Source: Mikania micrantha
Lineage: Eukaryota > Streptophyta > Magnoliopsida > Asterales > Asteraceae
Reading direction: 5' to 3'
Assembly: GCA_009363875.1 (NCBI GenBank)
Contig: CM018695.1
Location: 12,310,755 to 12,374,754, forward strand
DNA: 64,000 nt
The notes under the pieces were generated by a model. It was not told where the DNA came from. It searched no databases and saw only the letters and a program-made list of their open reading frames with translations. Within the stretch, counting starts at the first letter, position 1; the number at the start of each line of letters is the position of its first letter. Made by a program: the position numbers and the translations under genes. Positions 10,366-21,614 of this stretch are shown here, piece by piece.

Positions 10366-12880
10366 TGTAACAACCGAAAAATTTAGAAATTTAATAGTAA
10401 ACGTACGAGATTTCGGTTACTGTGGAAACTGTGACGACGGCGTACGAAAAAAATTCGGCAATTATGACGTGAGCACATTTGATCGTGCTTGAAATCCACG
10501 AGGATTTAGTAACTTTTGTTATTGGGGATTGATAGTATGTGAAAAATAATGAACGTGGGCGAAAACCGTGCGCAAAACGGAGTTCGTATGCTCCCGGAAT
10601 CGCGAAACGAAGTTTAAATCAAATATTGGAAGAAAAACACGCTAGGGGCATAGCCTAACTCCCAACCCTCCAGAGTCAGGCTATGCGCCCAGGGACTATG
10701 TCGGCTAAAAAAAAGTTGTTAAAGTGATCAGATCACCTGGGAAGCGTCAAAACGCATTTCTTCGACTATTTTTTGTTCCCAGACGTCTAAGAACTCATTT
10801 TTATCATCCTAAATTCATTTTAATGACCTCTAATCATCCGGATCGCGCATAGGATCGTGTTTTCAAGCCCTGATCGATGTTTTAACCGCAGAAATTCGTC
10901 AGATCAGGTAACGGTTCGTTTTAACCTTCTAGTTTGATTTTGATTGATTAGATCTTGATTTTGAAAGTAATAAGATAGTTAGGATTGTTGATTATTGCCT
11001 AGATGATGGCTAGGATTGATTATAAATGAAGAACATGATGTTCTAACGGTTAAATCCTTGTTTTGAGCCGTTGTAATGCCCGGTTTGCATGAAATCACAA
11101 CTATGATTATAATGGTTTAATCCATTTGATTATGACAATCTAGGTGATTAGTTGGGTTAATCTTTGAAATGCAAAGGTTAAATCTAAGTGTTTCAAACTA
11201 ATCACAATCATTAACATACTTATTGGAACGATTATCTGATGTTTGTGATAACAGTCAGATTAGTATGTTAAACATGGTTATTAAACCTATTCTAAGACGA
11301 TGTTGTGATATTTCATGATATCTGGGTAATCAATGATAAGGATTTATCATTTCTAAGCCATTAATCTGTTCAGGAACTGTTTTAGCATTATAATCAACAA
11401 CACTAATTATTTGATGACTTTCAAGACAATGTCTTTGACATTGAACGTTCAGAAAGATCTAATCAATAGGTTAAAACATAAATGATTTATTAAGTGTAAA
11501 CGAATGCAGAATTACACCATTAGTACCAGTTTGCGAGTGATCTTGCTACAGTAAGACATCAGGTGAGTTCTATGAGCCCTCTTTTACTGTTTTAACGTTT
11601 TAGGGCTGATGTGCATGTATGATAAATATCTTTGAAATGATTGTGAGTTCTTTATAGCCTTGTTTTAAATGTTTTACCATTTGAGCTGATATGCATGTTA
11701 TAAAGTTATTTATGAAATGATTGTTTTATCTGACTACGGTCGGATAAAAGAATATGTATGTTACAAGGTTATTGTATGAAAGTGATTGATTTACCTGACT
11801 ACGGTCAGATTAAAGAAGGTGTTAAAGTTATCGTATGAAAATGATTTTAACCTGATTAAGGTCAGGTAAAGAATGTTTTTTTTAGATAAAGAATGTTTTC
11901 AAGTAAAGAATGTTTTAAGTCTCGACTACGGTTGAGAAGTAAATGATTTTAAGAATTTCAGCTGAGATGTAAAGAATATGTTAAGTCTCAACGATGGTTG
12001 AGAAGTGAATGATTTTAAGAGTCTCAGCTGGGATATAACGAATGTTTTTTTTTAAAAGTCTCAACTGCGGTTGAGAAAGAAATGATTATTTTTATGTAAG
12101 ACACTCGACTGATGTCGAGGATGAAATGTAAGACACTCGGCTGAGGTCGAGGAGGAACATGACACTCGTCTGAGGTCGAGGAGGAACATAAGACACTCGA
12201 CTGAGGTCGAGGAGGAACATAAGACACTCGACCGAGGATGGAGGAGGAACTGTGGTTTTGTCAACTACGGTTGAGCAAAACTTGAGCACAGCGGTGAAAG
12301 GAGCCGCTTTTGCTTATGATGTTTAAGAAGTCCTGTGAAAGAACAGGCCTGCCGACTGTGTGTCGCCAGTTGATGGAATCTTATGCATGTGTAAGTTATC
12401 GACTTCGGGTTGATAGTCTAAGAGCCTTGTGCTACACAAGCCTGTTTGACTTCAGGGTCAGCAGTTGACGGTGAAGTTCCTTCACTGTATGAATGATGTT
12501 ATGATGATATGTATGTTATGTAATTATGTTATGATGCTATGTATGTTATGAAACTATGATATGATAACAGGTATGCAACGTATTTAAATTATGTCATCTG
12601 ATGACATGAATGAATAAAGATTTTTCTAAGAAATGAACTTAGAACTCACCAGCATAAAGCTGACTTGTTTTACATGCATGTCAGGTTGAGCAGGTTATGA
12701 TAAGGATATGATGGCTCGTGGCAAGACATGAGGACTACCTATTCAAGAACTGGCATTCCTGTTAAGATTAAATGTTATGGAAAGATTTCCGCTGCCATAG
12801 TATTCTACTATTCTACGGTTTAAGAGCTATGTTTTTGATGTTTTACCAACTGAGGGACTTCCGGGGAACGGGGCCTCTCA
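10366..12880 (+). repeat. 3' LTR of the gypsy element
   Basis: 2515 bp, same length as the 5' LTR with two substitutions (10647 and 10826). Followed by the TSD copy GAAAC at 12881-12885. The change at 10647 breaks the GC-rich stem that is intact in the 5' LTR. Confidence 0.95.
11730..12249 (+). repeat. Same palindrome/minisatellite array in the 3' LTR
   Basis: Copy of the 5556-6075 array at the equivalent LTR offset; unit number and order are the same by eye. Confidence 0.85.
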
Positions 12881-13020
12881 GAAACAAATATGAAATAGTG
12901 GTTTTATCTTCCTTTGTGTTAGGAGGTACAATTTGTTCCCACAACCCGTTTGCTTCAAGAAATATTTTTATACAAATAGTCCAAACCGCATAATTTGGAC
13001 AGTTAAAATTTGACAAAGAT
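12881..13020 (-). pseudogene. 5' part of the copia gag split off by the gypsy insertion
   Basis: On the minus strand this reads NYAVWTICIKIFLEANGLWEQIV and TISYLF, the N-terminal copia gag pattern (NY..W...M...L...GLW..V). It joins across the GAAAC target duplication to the gag remnant ending at 4187. It belongs to the same decayed copia copy as 2140-4191. Confidence 0.8.
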
Positions 13021-13592
13021 TATCACTCTTTGTACATTATTAACCTTCTATCAAAACCAGATTTATTACTATTTTTGTCTCCTAGTCTTACTTTTATAAA
13101 CAAATCCAAACCAAAATTTGTGTCACTTATAATTAAAACTTCAAACTTGACTCCTTCCAAGTAATATTAACTAAAAAAAATTGCATTCCTTTTATTTTTC
13201 TTGTCACATTGATTTGTTATGAATGGACCTCTTTTGCCTGCAGATCCTGATCACACCTTTGTCCTTCACAACATGTATTTAAATCTTAGTCCATTAAGAT
13301 TTGTGTTTTGATTCTTTGAGATTTTGATTAAGAAGATCCAACACTCCTTCGTCAATATCGTGTTTCGATTTTTTTGTTGGTTTTGCGGTAGTCCTTTGTC
13401 ATCTCAGGTTCAATTCATTATTTTTTGTTGTTTTGTTGATCCAACGGTCGATTGTGGAATGATTTTGAATCGTTTATTACTTTAATTTGAATCTAGATAC
13501 TTCAGATTTTTCCGACAGTCCTATACCGAGATGTCATTGCGACTAAGTTTGATAATCCTCATTCCTTTGGGAATATTCGAACTTGGTATGTT
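13021..13592. other. AT-rich DNA, probable leader/LTR remains of the copia copy
   Basis: No coding signal. By position this should be the untranslated leader and 5' LTR side of the minus-strand copia pseudogene. GCTCTCATGCCAATT near 13601 resembles a mutated, reverse-oriented Met-tRNA primer site. LTR ends could not be defined. Confidence 0.4.
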
Positions 13593-14000
13593 GTGATTTT
13601 AGCTCTCATGCCAATTGCAGTGAGAGATTTCATATTTATGGATCGATTAAACACAAGTACACAGAAAATATATATTGCAATAACAAGTTAACGATTACAA
13701 ATGATTTTTAGGGGAATTTATACATAACCGAAATAACTATTTAAAAGTAACTACTAACACCATTAGTATAATTGTCATAACTACATATAACCCGCCTTAT
13801 ATATGTTCTTGTGATTTCGGTTCTCAAGCCAATTGTAGTGAAATTTTTCGTATGTATGGATCAATTAAACACAAGAACAAATAAAATATATCGCAATAAT
13901 AGAGTTAAAGATTACAAATGAGTTTTAAGAGTATTTAAACATAACCAAAATAACTAACGATAACTAATAACATCGTTAGTATAACTACCAATAACCACCT
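13593..14000. repeat. Diverged tandem duplication, ~210-bp units
   Basis: Unit 1 (about 13593-13800) and unit 2 (about 13808-14000) share, in the same order, a GCTCTCATGCCAATTGCAGTG-like start, ATGGATC.ATTAAACACAAG, ATATATCGCAATAA-like, GATTACAAATGA, CATAACC.AAATAACTA and CATT/CGTTAGTATAA. Several mismatches per unit show the duplication is old. Both starts resemble a reversed primer-binding site, so the origin is probably copia LTR/leader DNA. Confidence 0.75.
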
Positions 14001-14637
14001 AATGGACATAACAATGTTAAGGTGGTGGTGATGGTAAGGGGTTGTTGTGATGACAAGGGTACATTGACCTAACAATATTGTAAATCATGGTGCCACTTGT
14101 CATAGTATTTTGAGCTCTATATATTTTTATCGCATCTTTGTTTGTACCTAATTAAAAAGTTTATTTCCGCTTCTTAATTCATAAATCTTTCGTAGTTCCT
14201 AAATTTTTCTTGCAAATTATTCAATATTTTATTAATCTAACACATAGAGAAATAAAGAAATATAATAGATGCATGATCAAACGTGTGATCGTGGGGTTGT
14301 ATGTATCACATGAAAACACTCATAAAAGAAACCAGAATCAGTAATTACTAGTAACGGTTAACAAGTTCAGTCTTTACATATTGTTGATATGTAAATAATA
14401 TTAATATATATATATATATGCACACACAGAAAATATTTTCTAATCTATCTTATATAATAAATCAAGATTTTTTGTTACATGTCATTCAATGAAGCATGTC
14501 TTGATTTACTTTCCCGCATTAAATTTAAAGAATTAATTCATTTCATAACATTCATTTATTAATAGTAATAATTAACAAATTTAACCAATTATTATAGTAA
14601 TTTATTTACTTAAAAAAGTTTTTTACATATATTAATA

Positions 14638-15346
14638 CTAGGTTAAAATCCCGTGTATTACACGGGTTGCAAAAAAAATTATATATACATATCTGGTAAG
14701 AAAAAGTTACGCAACTAAAAAGTTTGTATATTGCATAATTTAACTAAACTCATGTTTTATAAAAGTTGTATAAATATGATATAATATGTTAATACAAAAA
14801 GTCATCAAAATTTGTTAAAAAATTTGATCTATACTTATAAATTATGTTTTAATTTTTTTCAACTATGTGTTATTATTTTTAGGTAATGTAATTGATCAAC
14901 TTAAATTTAATTAAAATACTTATTCTTCTTTAGCAAACTAAAATTAACTTGACTTAAAATTTATTGATACATATAACTTAGTTTTTTCAAATTACTTACT
15001 TTTTATTATTTCAACATAGTATATTTTTATCATTAAAATCATCCATTCAAATTAAATTTTTTAAAAATTTTAAAATCACTCATAAAAACAATTAGTATCA
15101 TTAATCTTTATTTTCCAATATTTAATATATATAATTTGAATATAATTATACTTAAAGAATTGAAAATAAGTTGTTATTATAAATAATTTCATCTCAATAC
15201 AATTAATTAATAATATATTAATTATTATTTTGTAACTAAATACTAAATATAGATAATTAAAGAGGAGAGAGAATCGGGAAAAAAAAAATTTAGATGTCAT
15301 AGAAAGATGACAAGTGTCCCCAATTATTTTTATTTATTAGTATAGA
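14638..15346 (-). mobile_element. Non-autonomous Helitron (nested, reverse strand)
   Basis: On the minus strand the copy starts TCTATACTAATAAATAAAAA (15346) and ends with the hairpin CCCGTGTAATACACGGG then ATTTTAACCTAG (14638). Flanks are A on the left and T on the right. 709 bp, AT-rich, no coding. Confidence 0.75.
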
Positions 15347-15350
15347 TAGA

Positions 15351-16149
15351 CTAGGTTATTAACCCGTGTATTACACGGATTTAATATAAAATATTAAATA
15401 GTTAGTAATTAAAATTTAGCAATTATAAAACGATATTTTGATATAAAATGATTAATTTACACATTAATAAATATTTTAAGAAATAAAAATAATAATTAAA
15501 AACTTTAATCACTATACAAATGATATGTGACTTTTTAATGTGTACTAATTCATACATTTGAAATAAGTAACGTTAAAAACTTCAGTTTAAATTATATCAA
15601 AAATTAAGTTTTATAAATCAATAATATAAAATATAATTTTTGTAATTATTGAAGTTAAACGACCCAATTTAAATTAGCGTTAAACATAACGTACCAAAAA
15701 TATAACTATCTCTATCATTTTTATTCATTTAGATTTTAAATAAATTAAAAAACGTCATTAGATGATAAAAATCACATTGTTTAAAAACTCCGTTTATCAT
15801 ATATTTTATTTAATAGAAATCATTTTTTAAGATAAATTGTTTTTTTACATAAATTTTGTTTTTTGAAAATAAAATATTTCTTACCTTAAAAATTTTGATT
15901 TTAGAATTTAATTATGCTTTATAATAAAAAAATAAATAATATATTAGTTATTAGAATTATAATTAATTAATAAGAGAAAAAAATATTTAATAAGAGAGAT
16001 AATATAATTATTTAATAGGAGGGAGAATTAAGTGGATTGATAAAGAGTTGACAAGTATTAAAAGTAGTATAAGAAGATGACATGTGGCAATAATGGTGCA
16101 AGAGAGTGACAAATGGCAAAATTGTTATTCTTTTATTATAGAGTATAGA
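15351..16149 (-). mobile_element. Non-autonomous Helitron (nested, reverse strand, tandem to the previous)
   Basis: Minus-strand 5' end TCTATACTCTATAATAAAAG at 16149. Its 3' end is CCGTGTAATACACGGG then TTAATAACCTAG at 15351. Lies 4 bp from the neighbouring Helitron in the same orientation. No coding. Confidence 0.75.
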
Positions 16150-16396
16150 TATAGATTAGTTGCAGTTCAAGTTTATTTAACTATGATAAACAATATTTAA
16201 ATGACTTAAGTGTTTACAAATTATATTGTATTTTATTCAACTTGTGTAATACACATGCATATTCAACTAATTTAATACACATAGTTTTTATAGACATAAC
16301 ATTTGTGTTATAAATTATATAACATATCATGTATTCAACCCGTGTGTTACACAGGATTTAACCTAGTAACTACACACACACACACACATATATATA

Positions 16397-17075
16397 GGGA
16401 ATGGATCAAATAATAACCCACTTTAATTGATTTAACCCAAATTATTTCGACAAGAGCAGCCCAAATCTTTGGTTTTTCTTTCATGATCTTTATTATACAT
16501 ATACAAGACTATGTTTTTTTTATATTTTTGTGCAAACTAATCACCATTTATGATCTTACGTCAGTGTAAATTGTCATAAAGTTAATCAAATTTTGACAAA
16601 TGTAATGTAAACTTACACTTATTGTAAATCCTAAACGATTGTGAATTAGCATATACATATAAAATAACATATTTTTGTACATGTATATTAAAGATCATGC
16701 GAAAAAAAGATTTGGGTTAATCTTGGCGGCGTTATTTGGATTAAATCAATTAAGGTGGATTTTTTTAACATCATTTTAAACACATTTCGAACACTTTTTT
16801 ATTTTATGAGTTTGCGTAAATTCGTCACCGTTTGAGAGTTAACATCGTTGTAAGTTTTTAAAATTTTACACTTACAGTACTGTAAGTTACAAAATTTTAA
16901 AAACTTACAACGATGTTAACTCTCAAACGGTGACGAATTTACGCAAACTCATAAAATAAGAAAATGTTCTAAATGTGTTTACAATGTTGTTAAAAAAATT
17001 CGAAAATTTGACTTGATCTTGACGGGTTATTTAGAGTTATTACTTTAAGAGTGAGTTATTTTTTTTATCCTTCCC
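16397..17075. mobile_element. Palindromic MITE (or two merged MITEs) between (TA)n tracts
   Basis: Starts TATATATAGGGAATGG and ends CCTTCCC before TAAATATATATA. It holds two inverted repeats. One pairs AATTGATTTAACCCAAAT (left) with its complement near 16740. The other is a near-perfect ~66-bp-arm hairpin centred near 16873 (GAGTTTGCGTAAATTCGTCA...). No coding. Related to 17429-17792, 42026-42408 and the left part of 42445-42840. Confidence 0.7.
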
Positions 17076-17092
17076 TTAAATATATATATATA

Positions 17093-17414
17093 GGGGATTA
17101 ATAAAATGAAAACCTTATTTTAGTGTGAAATCTTGAAAACTCATGTAAAACAAACGTATTTTTTTTTGAAATTTTTTTTACAGGTTTGTAACATTATTGG
17201 GCACATGTTTATAAAAAAATCAAAAAAGCGCCGAAGAAATATTTTTAAAAAAAATATTTTATAAAATTTGTTTACGTTGTAAAACATACGTAACGTTGCG
17301 TCAGATCTGACGGAATTTTTTACACATGGTTTTGTTTTTACGTTTTGTTACGTATGTTTTACATGCAGTTTGCTGGGTTTTCAAAAAAAAAATGGTTTTC
17401 AAATTATCCATACC
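17093..17414. mobile_element. Palindromic MITE between (TA)n tracts
   Basis: Begins GGGGATTAATAAAATGAAAA and ends TTCAAATTATCCATACCC, flanked both sides by TATATATA. Inner arms share GTAAAACAAACGTA / TACGTATGTTTTAC. Same family as 41101-41532. Confidence 0.7.
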
Positions 17415-17428
17415 CTATATATATATAT

Positions 17429-17792
17429 GATTGTGAACATATAATAACTCACTTTTAAAACGTTAACCCAAATAATTCCGCCAAGATATAATCAAATCTT
17501 TGATTTTTTTAGCATCATTGTAACACATCTACAACACTTTCTTCTTTGATGAGTTTGCAAAAATTTATCACCGTCTAAGACGTAACATCGTTGTAAGTTT
17601 TGGGTCTAAAATAGTTACAATGTTATAAGTTAAAATTTACAACGATGTTACGTCTTAGACGGTAATGAATTTTCACAAACTTATAAAAAAAATGTTGTAA
17701 ATGTGTTATAATAAGATTAAAAAAATCCAAGATTTCGCTTCATTTTTGCTTAATTATTTGGGTTAATGTTTTAAAAATAAGTTATTATTTAA
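17429..17792. mobile_element. Palindromic MITE
   Basis: Ends carry ATAATAACTCACTTTTAAAACG and its complement near 17770. The central hairpin arms contain CACCGTCTAAGACGTAACAT and its inverse. Preceded by a (TA)n run. Confidence 0.65.
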
Positions 17793-17799
17793 ACTTTAT

Positions 17800-18060
17800 G
17801 CCCCATTTACGGTGCACACATATAATGTATATATGTTTGGGCCCTCAACAGACCAAAGTAAAATTGCACTAATTTTAACATTATTTTACTTATTTTGTGA
17901 AAAGAACGTCAAAAATGTTGGGATGATCAACTTCAAACGATAACTTTGAGCCGAGGACTACTTCTCCTTCAGAGCAGTTTCTCTATTTCAACTGGGATAC
18001 GGGTATGGAAAAATGGAGAATAGAAGACACAGTCACCTGTAGTCAGGTATAGTCTTACAA
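17800..18060 (-). repeat. SINE-like (Au-type 3' module) repeat with conserved extension
   Basis: Read on the minus strand it contains ATCCCAGTTGAAATAGAGA, CTGCTCTGAAGG and AGTCCTCGGCTCAAAG, resembling the 3' module of Au-type plant SINEs. That is followed by CGTTTGAAGTTG, a stretch ending AATGTTAAAATTAGTGCA, and ATATACATTATATGTGTGCA. The same order is found on the plus strand at about 54745-54995. Exact borders are unclear. Confidence 0.5.
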
Positions 18061-19110
18061 GACTCAGTTACACACGTGAGGGTAAGCATGTATGACCTGA
18101 CTTGTGACCCAAATTCACGGAATCATCACTCGATGCGGCCCCTGAATGTGGTCCATGATAGATGCCTAATAATATAACAAGTTGATAACCCATTTCTTTG
18201 TCCATTCTTTTGTTTTTTTTTTAAAAATAAAACTTTTAAGTAAGTACTATTTTCAAAGGGTAATATTATACGTCTACATTTTTAAACAATATTTTTGAAG
18301 ATTAAATTTTAATCTTAGAAAATTTTATCATTCATACTTTCATTTAACAATCTCGATTTTTTTATTAAAAGATGCATAATAAAAGTAAGTTAGATGTTTT
18401 ATATTTATTTTTACTTCTATTTTATCAATCTTTTCATGTTACAGTAAATCTATCTTAATCATACGTTAAAATTACCTCGATATAAACTAATCTTCCTTGT
18501 GAAGTGACCTAAACCCGCAAACCCAGCACATACACATAAGACATTCATGCATTTCTTAAAAATACACAACATAATGAAATACTATTCATTCATAAAAATC
18601 ATGAAGAGTTCGGACTTGATCATTTTGTTTTTGTAATACTCCGTATTTCCAAAAATTTCTTATTATAAATGTGTTTTTGTGCACATGCACATATCTATAT
18701 ACACGTCAAAATAATCAAATAACATTTTTTAAATATAGGATAAAAGTAACTTTGAAATTCAGGTCCGATATTATTTACTCTATAAAATGTTACAATGCTG
18801 GCATGGCATTTAACATGCTGACGTGACATTTCTTTTTTGTTTGCGTTTATTTTTAATGTTGACATTGTAAACGATGTGGATTTTTTTCATTCTTTTTTTT
18901 TTTTGTTTTATCTTTTCAATTTTTTAATTAAAAAACACTATTGTCATGGTTCAATTTTTAATAAAATAAAAGAATTGTAATCCTTAAAATTAAAAACTTG
19001 TATTCCCTTTTACGTATTTCATCTTACCAAAAACATAACATAAGAAAATCAAACATCGATCACTCGAAATGCAAATAAAATGTCATATTTCATCAAACAA
19101 AATTCAAAAA
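18061..19110. other. AT-rich DNA, nothing recognised
   Basis: No open frame of interest, terminal repeats or protein similarity seen. Part of the first ~130 bp may belong to the neighbouring SINE-like repeat. Confidence 0.4.
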
Positions 19111-19114
19111 TCTA

Positions 19115-20640
19115 TTGTTCCATACAGATGAAGCAACATCAAAACAAAAATATCGTTCTACACATTCTCATCATGAATTACACTTGTTGAGTCGACTTTT
19201 TACGTCTACCTTTTGGCTTCGCTTCTTTTGGTTGTGTGTCTCTTTTCTCGTTTTTACAAGACTTGATATTGTGTCCAATTCATTGACAATTTTGGCCCAA
19301 CCTTTGTGTTTTTCTTTACTTTCTCTGAAGAGTCTCCTTTTCTTTTTACTGTTGGCCTATGAGGCTTTCGTCTTTCTTATGGATGTAAGGGTTTGATATC
19401 ATTAGTTTTTAGGCCAATATATACTTCCTTTCACCGCTTTGATCAAGTGTTTATATGCTTCATTGAACATATCCTTTTTATACCAATTAATAACATAAGT
19501 TTTGGGTCCTTCTTGGTGATGGCTAAAGCTAGAGGTGTGCAAATCGGGTTTTTTAAACCGGTTCCGGTTCCAATTTGGTCAACACAGTCAATACCCGGTT
19601 CCGGTTCCAGTTCCGGGTTTCGGCCGGTTCCGATCGGTTTTTGACCAGTTTCGATTTGGGTTTTGGCCGGTTCCGGTTCGGGTTTTGGCCGGTTCGGGTT
19701 CGGGTTCGGGTTTTGGCCGGGTACAGGTGGAAGTAGTTCCGGTTTTCCCGGTTCCAGTTTCGGTTTTAATTTGTCTAAAAATCGGACCCGTTTGTACCCA
19801 TCGGTTCGGGTATGACCGGGTCCGGTTCCGGTTCGGGTTGCCGGTTCCGGGTCCCTTTTTTTGCCCACCTCTAGCTAAAGCTACTACTGTATGAACACAA
19901 GATATTCCTGACAATTGCCATGATTAACAAATACATGTTTGTTCATCAATATTTACTTGGAATCACCTTCCAATACCTACACAATTAACACAAAAGTTTA
20001 TAATAATTCATTTTAATGATTGAAAAAATTAAGAATATAATTGTTACCTTTGTTTCTTACTAATATCTTCTAGTTTTTTCTGATTCTTGGACAAACTACG
20101 TGTTCTAAACTTTCTGCGTTTTTGGCCAATAAGAAAATTCTATGCATCACAATTCCTAATTTCTTCTATCATGGTGATGATAGTTTTCCTCCTACTGGAA
20201 TGCATGAATTAAAGCTTTCACCCTTTCCATTCTCGAATGCATCACACGTCCTACCGACCTTAAAAAAAAGGTCTTTACCAAGTAATTCGATTTCCTTCTA
20301 TAAGATGAGTATATACACCTTTACTAATGGCTTTCAATTTTTTCCATTTTTTTCTTCTTATTGTTGCTTGGTTGTTGAATTTGCAGCATCCCAAACAAGT
20401 TTTTAAATTGATGCCCAGAGAATAAGATGGGTAAAAAGGTTTTTTATAAATTGACCAAGCAATCATGTATTCTTGCATAAAAATTTTGGAGCATAATTTA
20501 CATGGGATTGAAAAGCTTGAAGCAGTTGCATCCAAGGTTTTTCGTGGTGATAGATCTAGATTTAGTAAAATGAAGAAAATGATAATAATTCCTTAAGCAT
20601 GAATTTTAAAAGTGAGTCAAGATATTGGACAAAGAAAGAT
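19115..20640 (-). pseudogene. Decayed MULE (Mutator-like) transposase, C-terminal half
   Basis: Minus-strand fragments follow the MULE order. KKWKKLKAISKGVYTHLIEG (about 20275-20360) matches the helical region after the DDE core. Near 19930 is a SWIM zinc finger with TCIC, then WQLSGISCVHTVVALA. Near 19260-19330 is a tail with GHNIKSCKNEKRDTQPKEAK, like the zinc-knuckle end of these proteins. Stops and frameshifts separate all of them and the catalytic part is not found. A hAT MITE (19530-19873) sits in or next to the SWIM-finger coding region, and a SINE lies just beyond the 5' side (20647-20838). Confidence 0.75.
19530..19873. mobile_element. hAT-type MITE with CCGGTT-rich interior
   Basis: Terminal inverted repeats TAGAGGTGTGCAAA and TTTGCCCACCTCTA (left and right ends) are flanked by an exact 8-bp target duplication GCTAAAGC (19522-19529 and 19874-19881), diagnostic of hAT transposition. 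The interior is a degenerate run of CCGGTTCCGGTTCGGG words, which produces meaningless Pro/Gly-rich open frames on both strands. Family members: 38927-39195 and 33185-36028. Confidence 0.92.
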
Positions 20641-20646
20641 AAGGTT

Positions 20647-20838
20647 TTTTTTTTGAACAGCTAACGCCAAGTACCACTGTTTGAATGGGTACATTGACAC
20701 CACCTTCTAGGAGAAAACTCACATTGAGAAAACCCCCTAGCTCAACCTAGAGCATTTTTTTGTTCCAGCCGAGACTTGAACCCAAGACCTCTCATTCGGG
20801 AAGTCAAGGAGGTACCATTAGGCTATAAGCCGTTTTGT
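20647..20838 (-). mobile_element. tRNA-derived SINE
   Basis: On the minus strand: box A-like TAGCCTAATGGTACC, box B-like GGTCTTGGGTTCAAGTC, a body with CCCCCT..TTTTCTC, and a terminal A-run (TTTTTTTTTT on the plus strand at its left end). Same family as 37797-38071 and 48118-48340. I could not find a clear target duplication. Confidence 0.8.
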
Positions 20839-21395
20839 CTTCCTTGATTTTATCTAGGTCTTGCTCCATTTTGTTCATAGCTTGAGAACAAAATGTACAA
20901 ACATTGCGCTCTCAAGAAACATTGGCTTAGCTTTGTTTTCCTTTCGGTTTTAAAACATTATATAAACATGTATAAAAGAAAAAAAAAACATATCAATGGT
21001 TTTTTCATGTCTACCTATAAAACCATAAAATCAGTTTGTTTTTATCTTTTGTTAATATATAGGTAAAAAACTTTATAGATCAACTTATATAATTAGTCAA
21101 TTTACATTTGTTGTCGAAAATATTTAAAATCATAGTTGGGTTTTCGTCTTTAGATAGCATTTGATTGTGTTAAATACTTAAATATTATGATTTCTTTTAA
21201 TTAGCTTAGGGCTGGAGACAAAATGAAGCCATATTTGATGGCTCCCATTTTGCAAATGTGTAACTGTTTCTCCAATTTTGTAAGGAAATACAACTCATTT
21301 TTTTAAAAATCTTTTATGTTAATATTACAATTTGTTGAAACAAGTTCATTGTCGTAGAGTTATTCTTAAAAAAAAAAAAAGGTAGAGTATCATTT
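20839..21395. other. AT-rich DNA, nothing firm
   Basis: Possibly more 5' remains of the MULE pseudogene next to the SINE, but no motif is clear enough to call. Confidence 0.35.
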
Positions 21396-21614
21396 AAAAA
21401 GGATCATGTTAATCTCACATTCATCTCAAACTCTCCACATCCACTATATATCGTCTATACGAGACGTATAGGTGACAATTATTATTTGTCAGGATTTCAC
21501 AGTTTCAATGATTAGACTTACATGCGTCTCGTATAGACCTATACATACGAAACGTATAATGTTGACAGTTGTTAAAATATAAAAATTGGGTGTGTAAATA
21601 ACCAAACCCTTTAA
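21396..21614. mobile_element. Putative MITE (AAAGG...TGTTAATCTCACA family)
   Basis: Left end AAAAAGGATCATGTTAATCTCACA; right end GTGTGTAAATAACCAAACCCTTT. They are imperfect inverted complements. The interior has short palindromes of GTCTATACGAGACGTATAG. Related to 21986-22330 and 31842-32315. Confidence 0.5.

Larger units (their letters stand above)
4192..12880 (+). mobile_element. Complete, very young, non-autonomous Ty3/gypsy (chromovirus-derived) LTR retrotransposon
   Basis: Two 2515-bp direct repeats (4192-6706 and 10366-12880) begin TGTAACAACC and end GGGGCCTCTCA. They are flanked by a perfect 5-bp target-site duplication GAAAC (4187-4191 and 12881-12885). A primer-binding site for initiator Met-tRNA and a purine-rich tract sit just inside the LTRs. 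The 3.66-kb interior has no gag, protease, RT, RNase H or integrase core; only a 3' remnant of a chromodomain tail survives. It must therefore have been mobilised by enzymes of a related autonomous element, as for LARD-type derivatives. I see two substitutions between the LTRs and no indels, so the insertion is recent. It sits inside the gag region of an older copia pseudogene. Confidence 0.95.
14444..16366 (+). mobile_element. Outer non-autonomous Helitron, split by two nested Helitrons
   Basis: 5' end TCTATCTTATATAATAAATC at 14444 preceded by A. 3' end is the hairpin CCCGTGTGTTACACAGG then ATTTAACCTAG at 16363-16366 followed by T. This is the plant Helitron pattern: A|TC...hairpin...CTRR|T, with no target duplication. 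Only about 194 bp (14444-14637) and 217 bp (16150-16366) belong to the outer copy; the rest is two other Helitrons on the opposite strand. No Rep/helicase coding. Confidence 0.7.

Noticed and set aside
19443..19914. Open frames of 108-141 codons rich in Pro/Gly or Phe/Arg
   Set aside because: They are read through the CCGGTT repeats of a hAT MITE on both strands; no domain.
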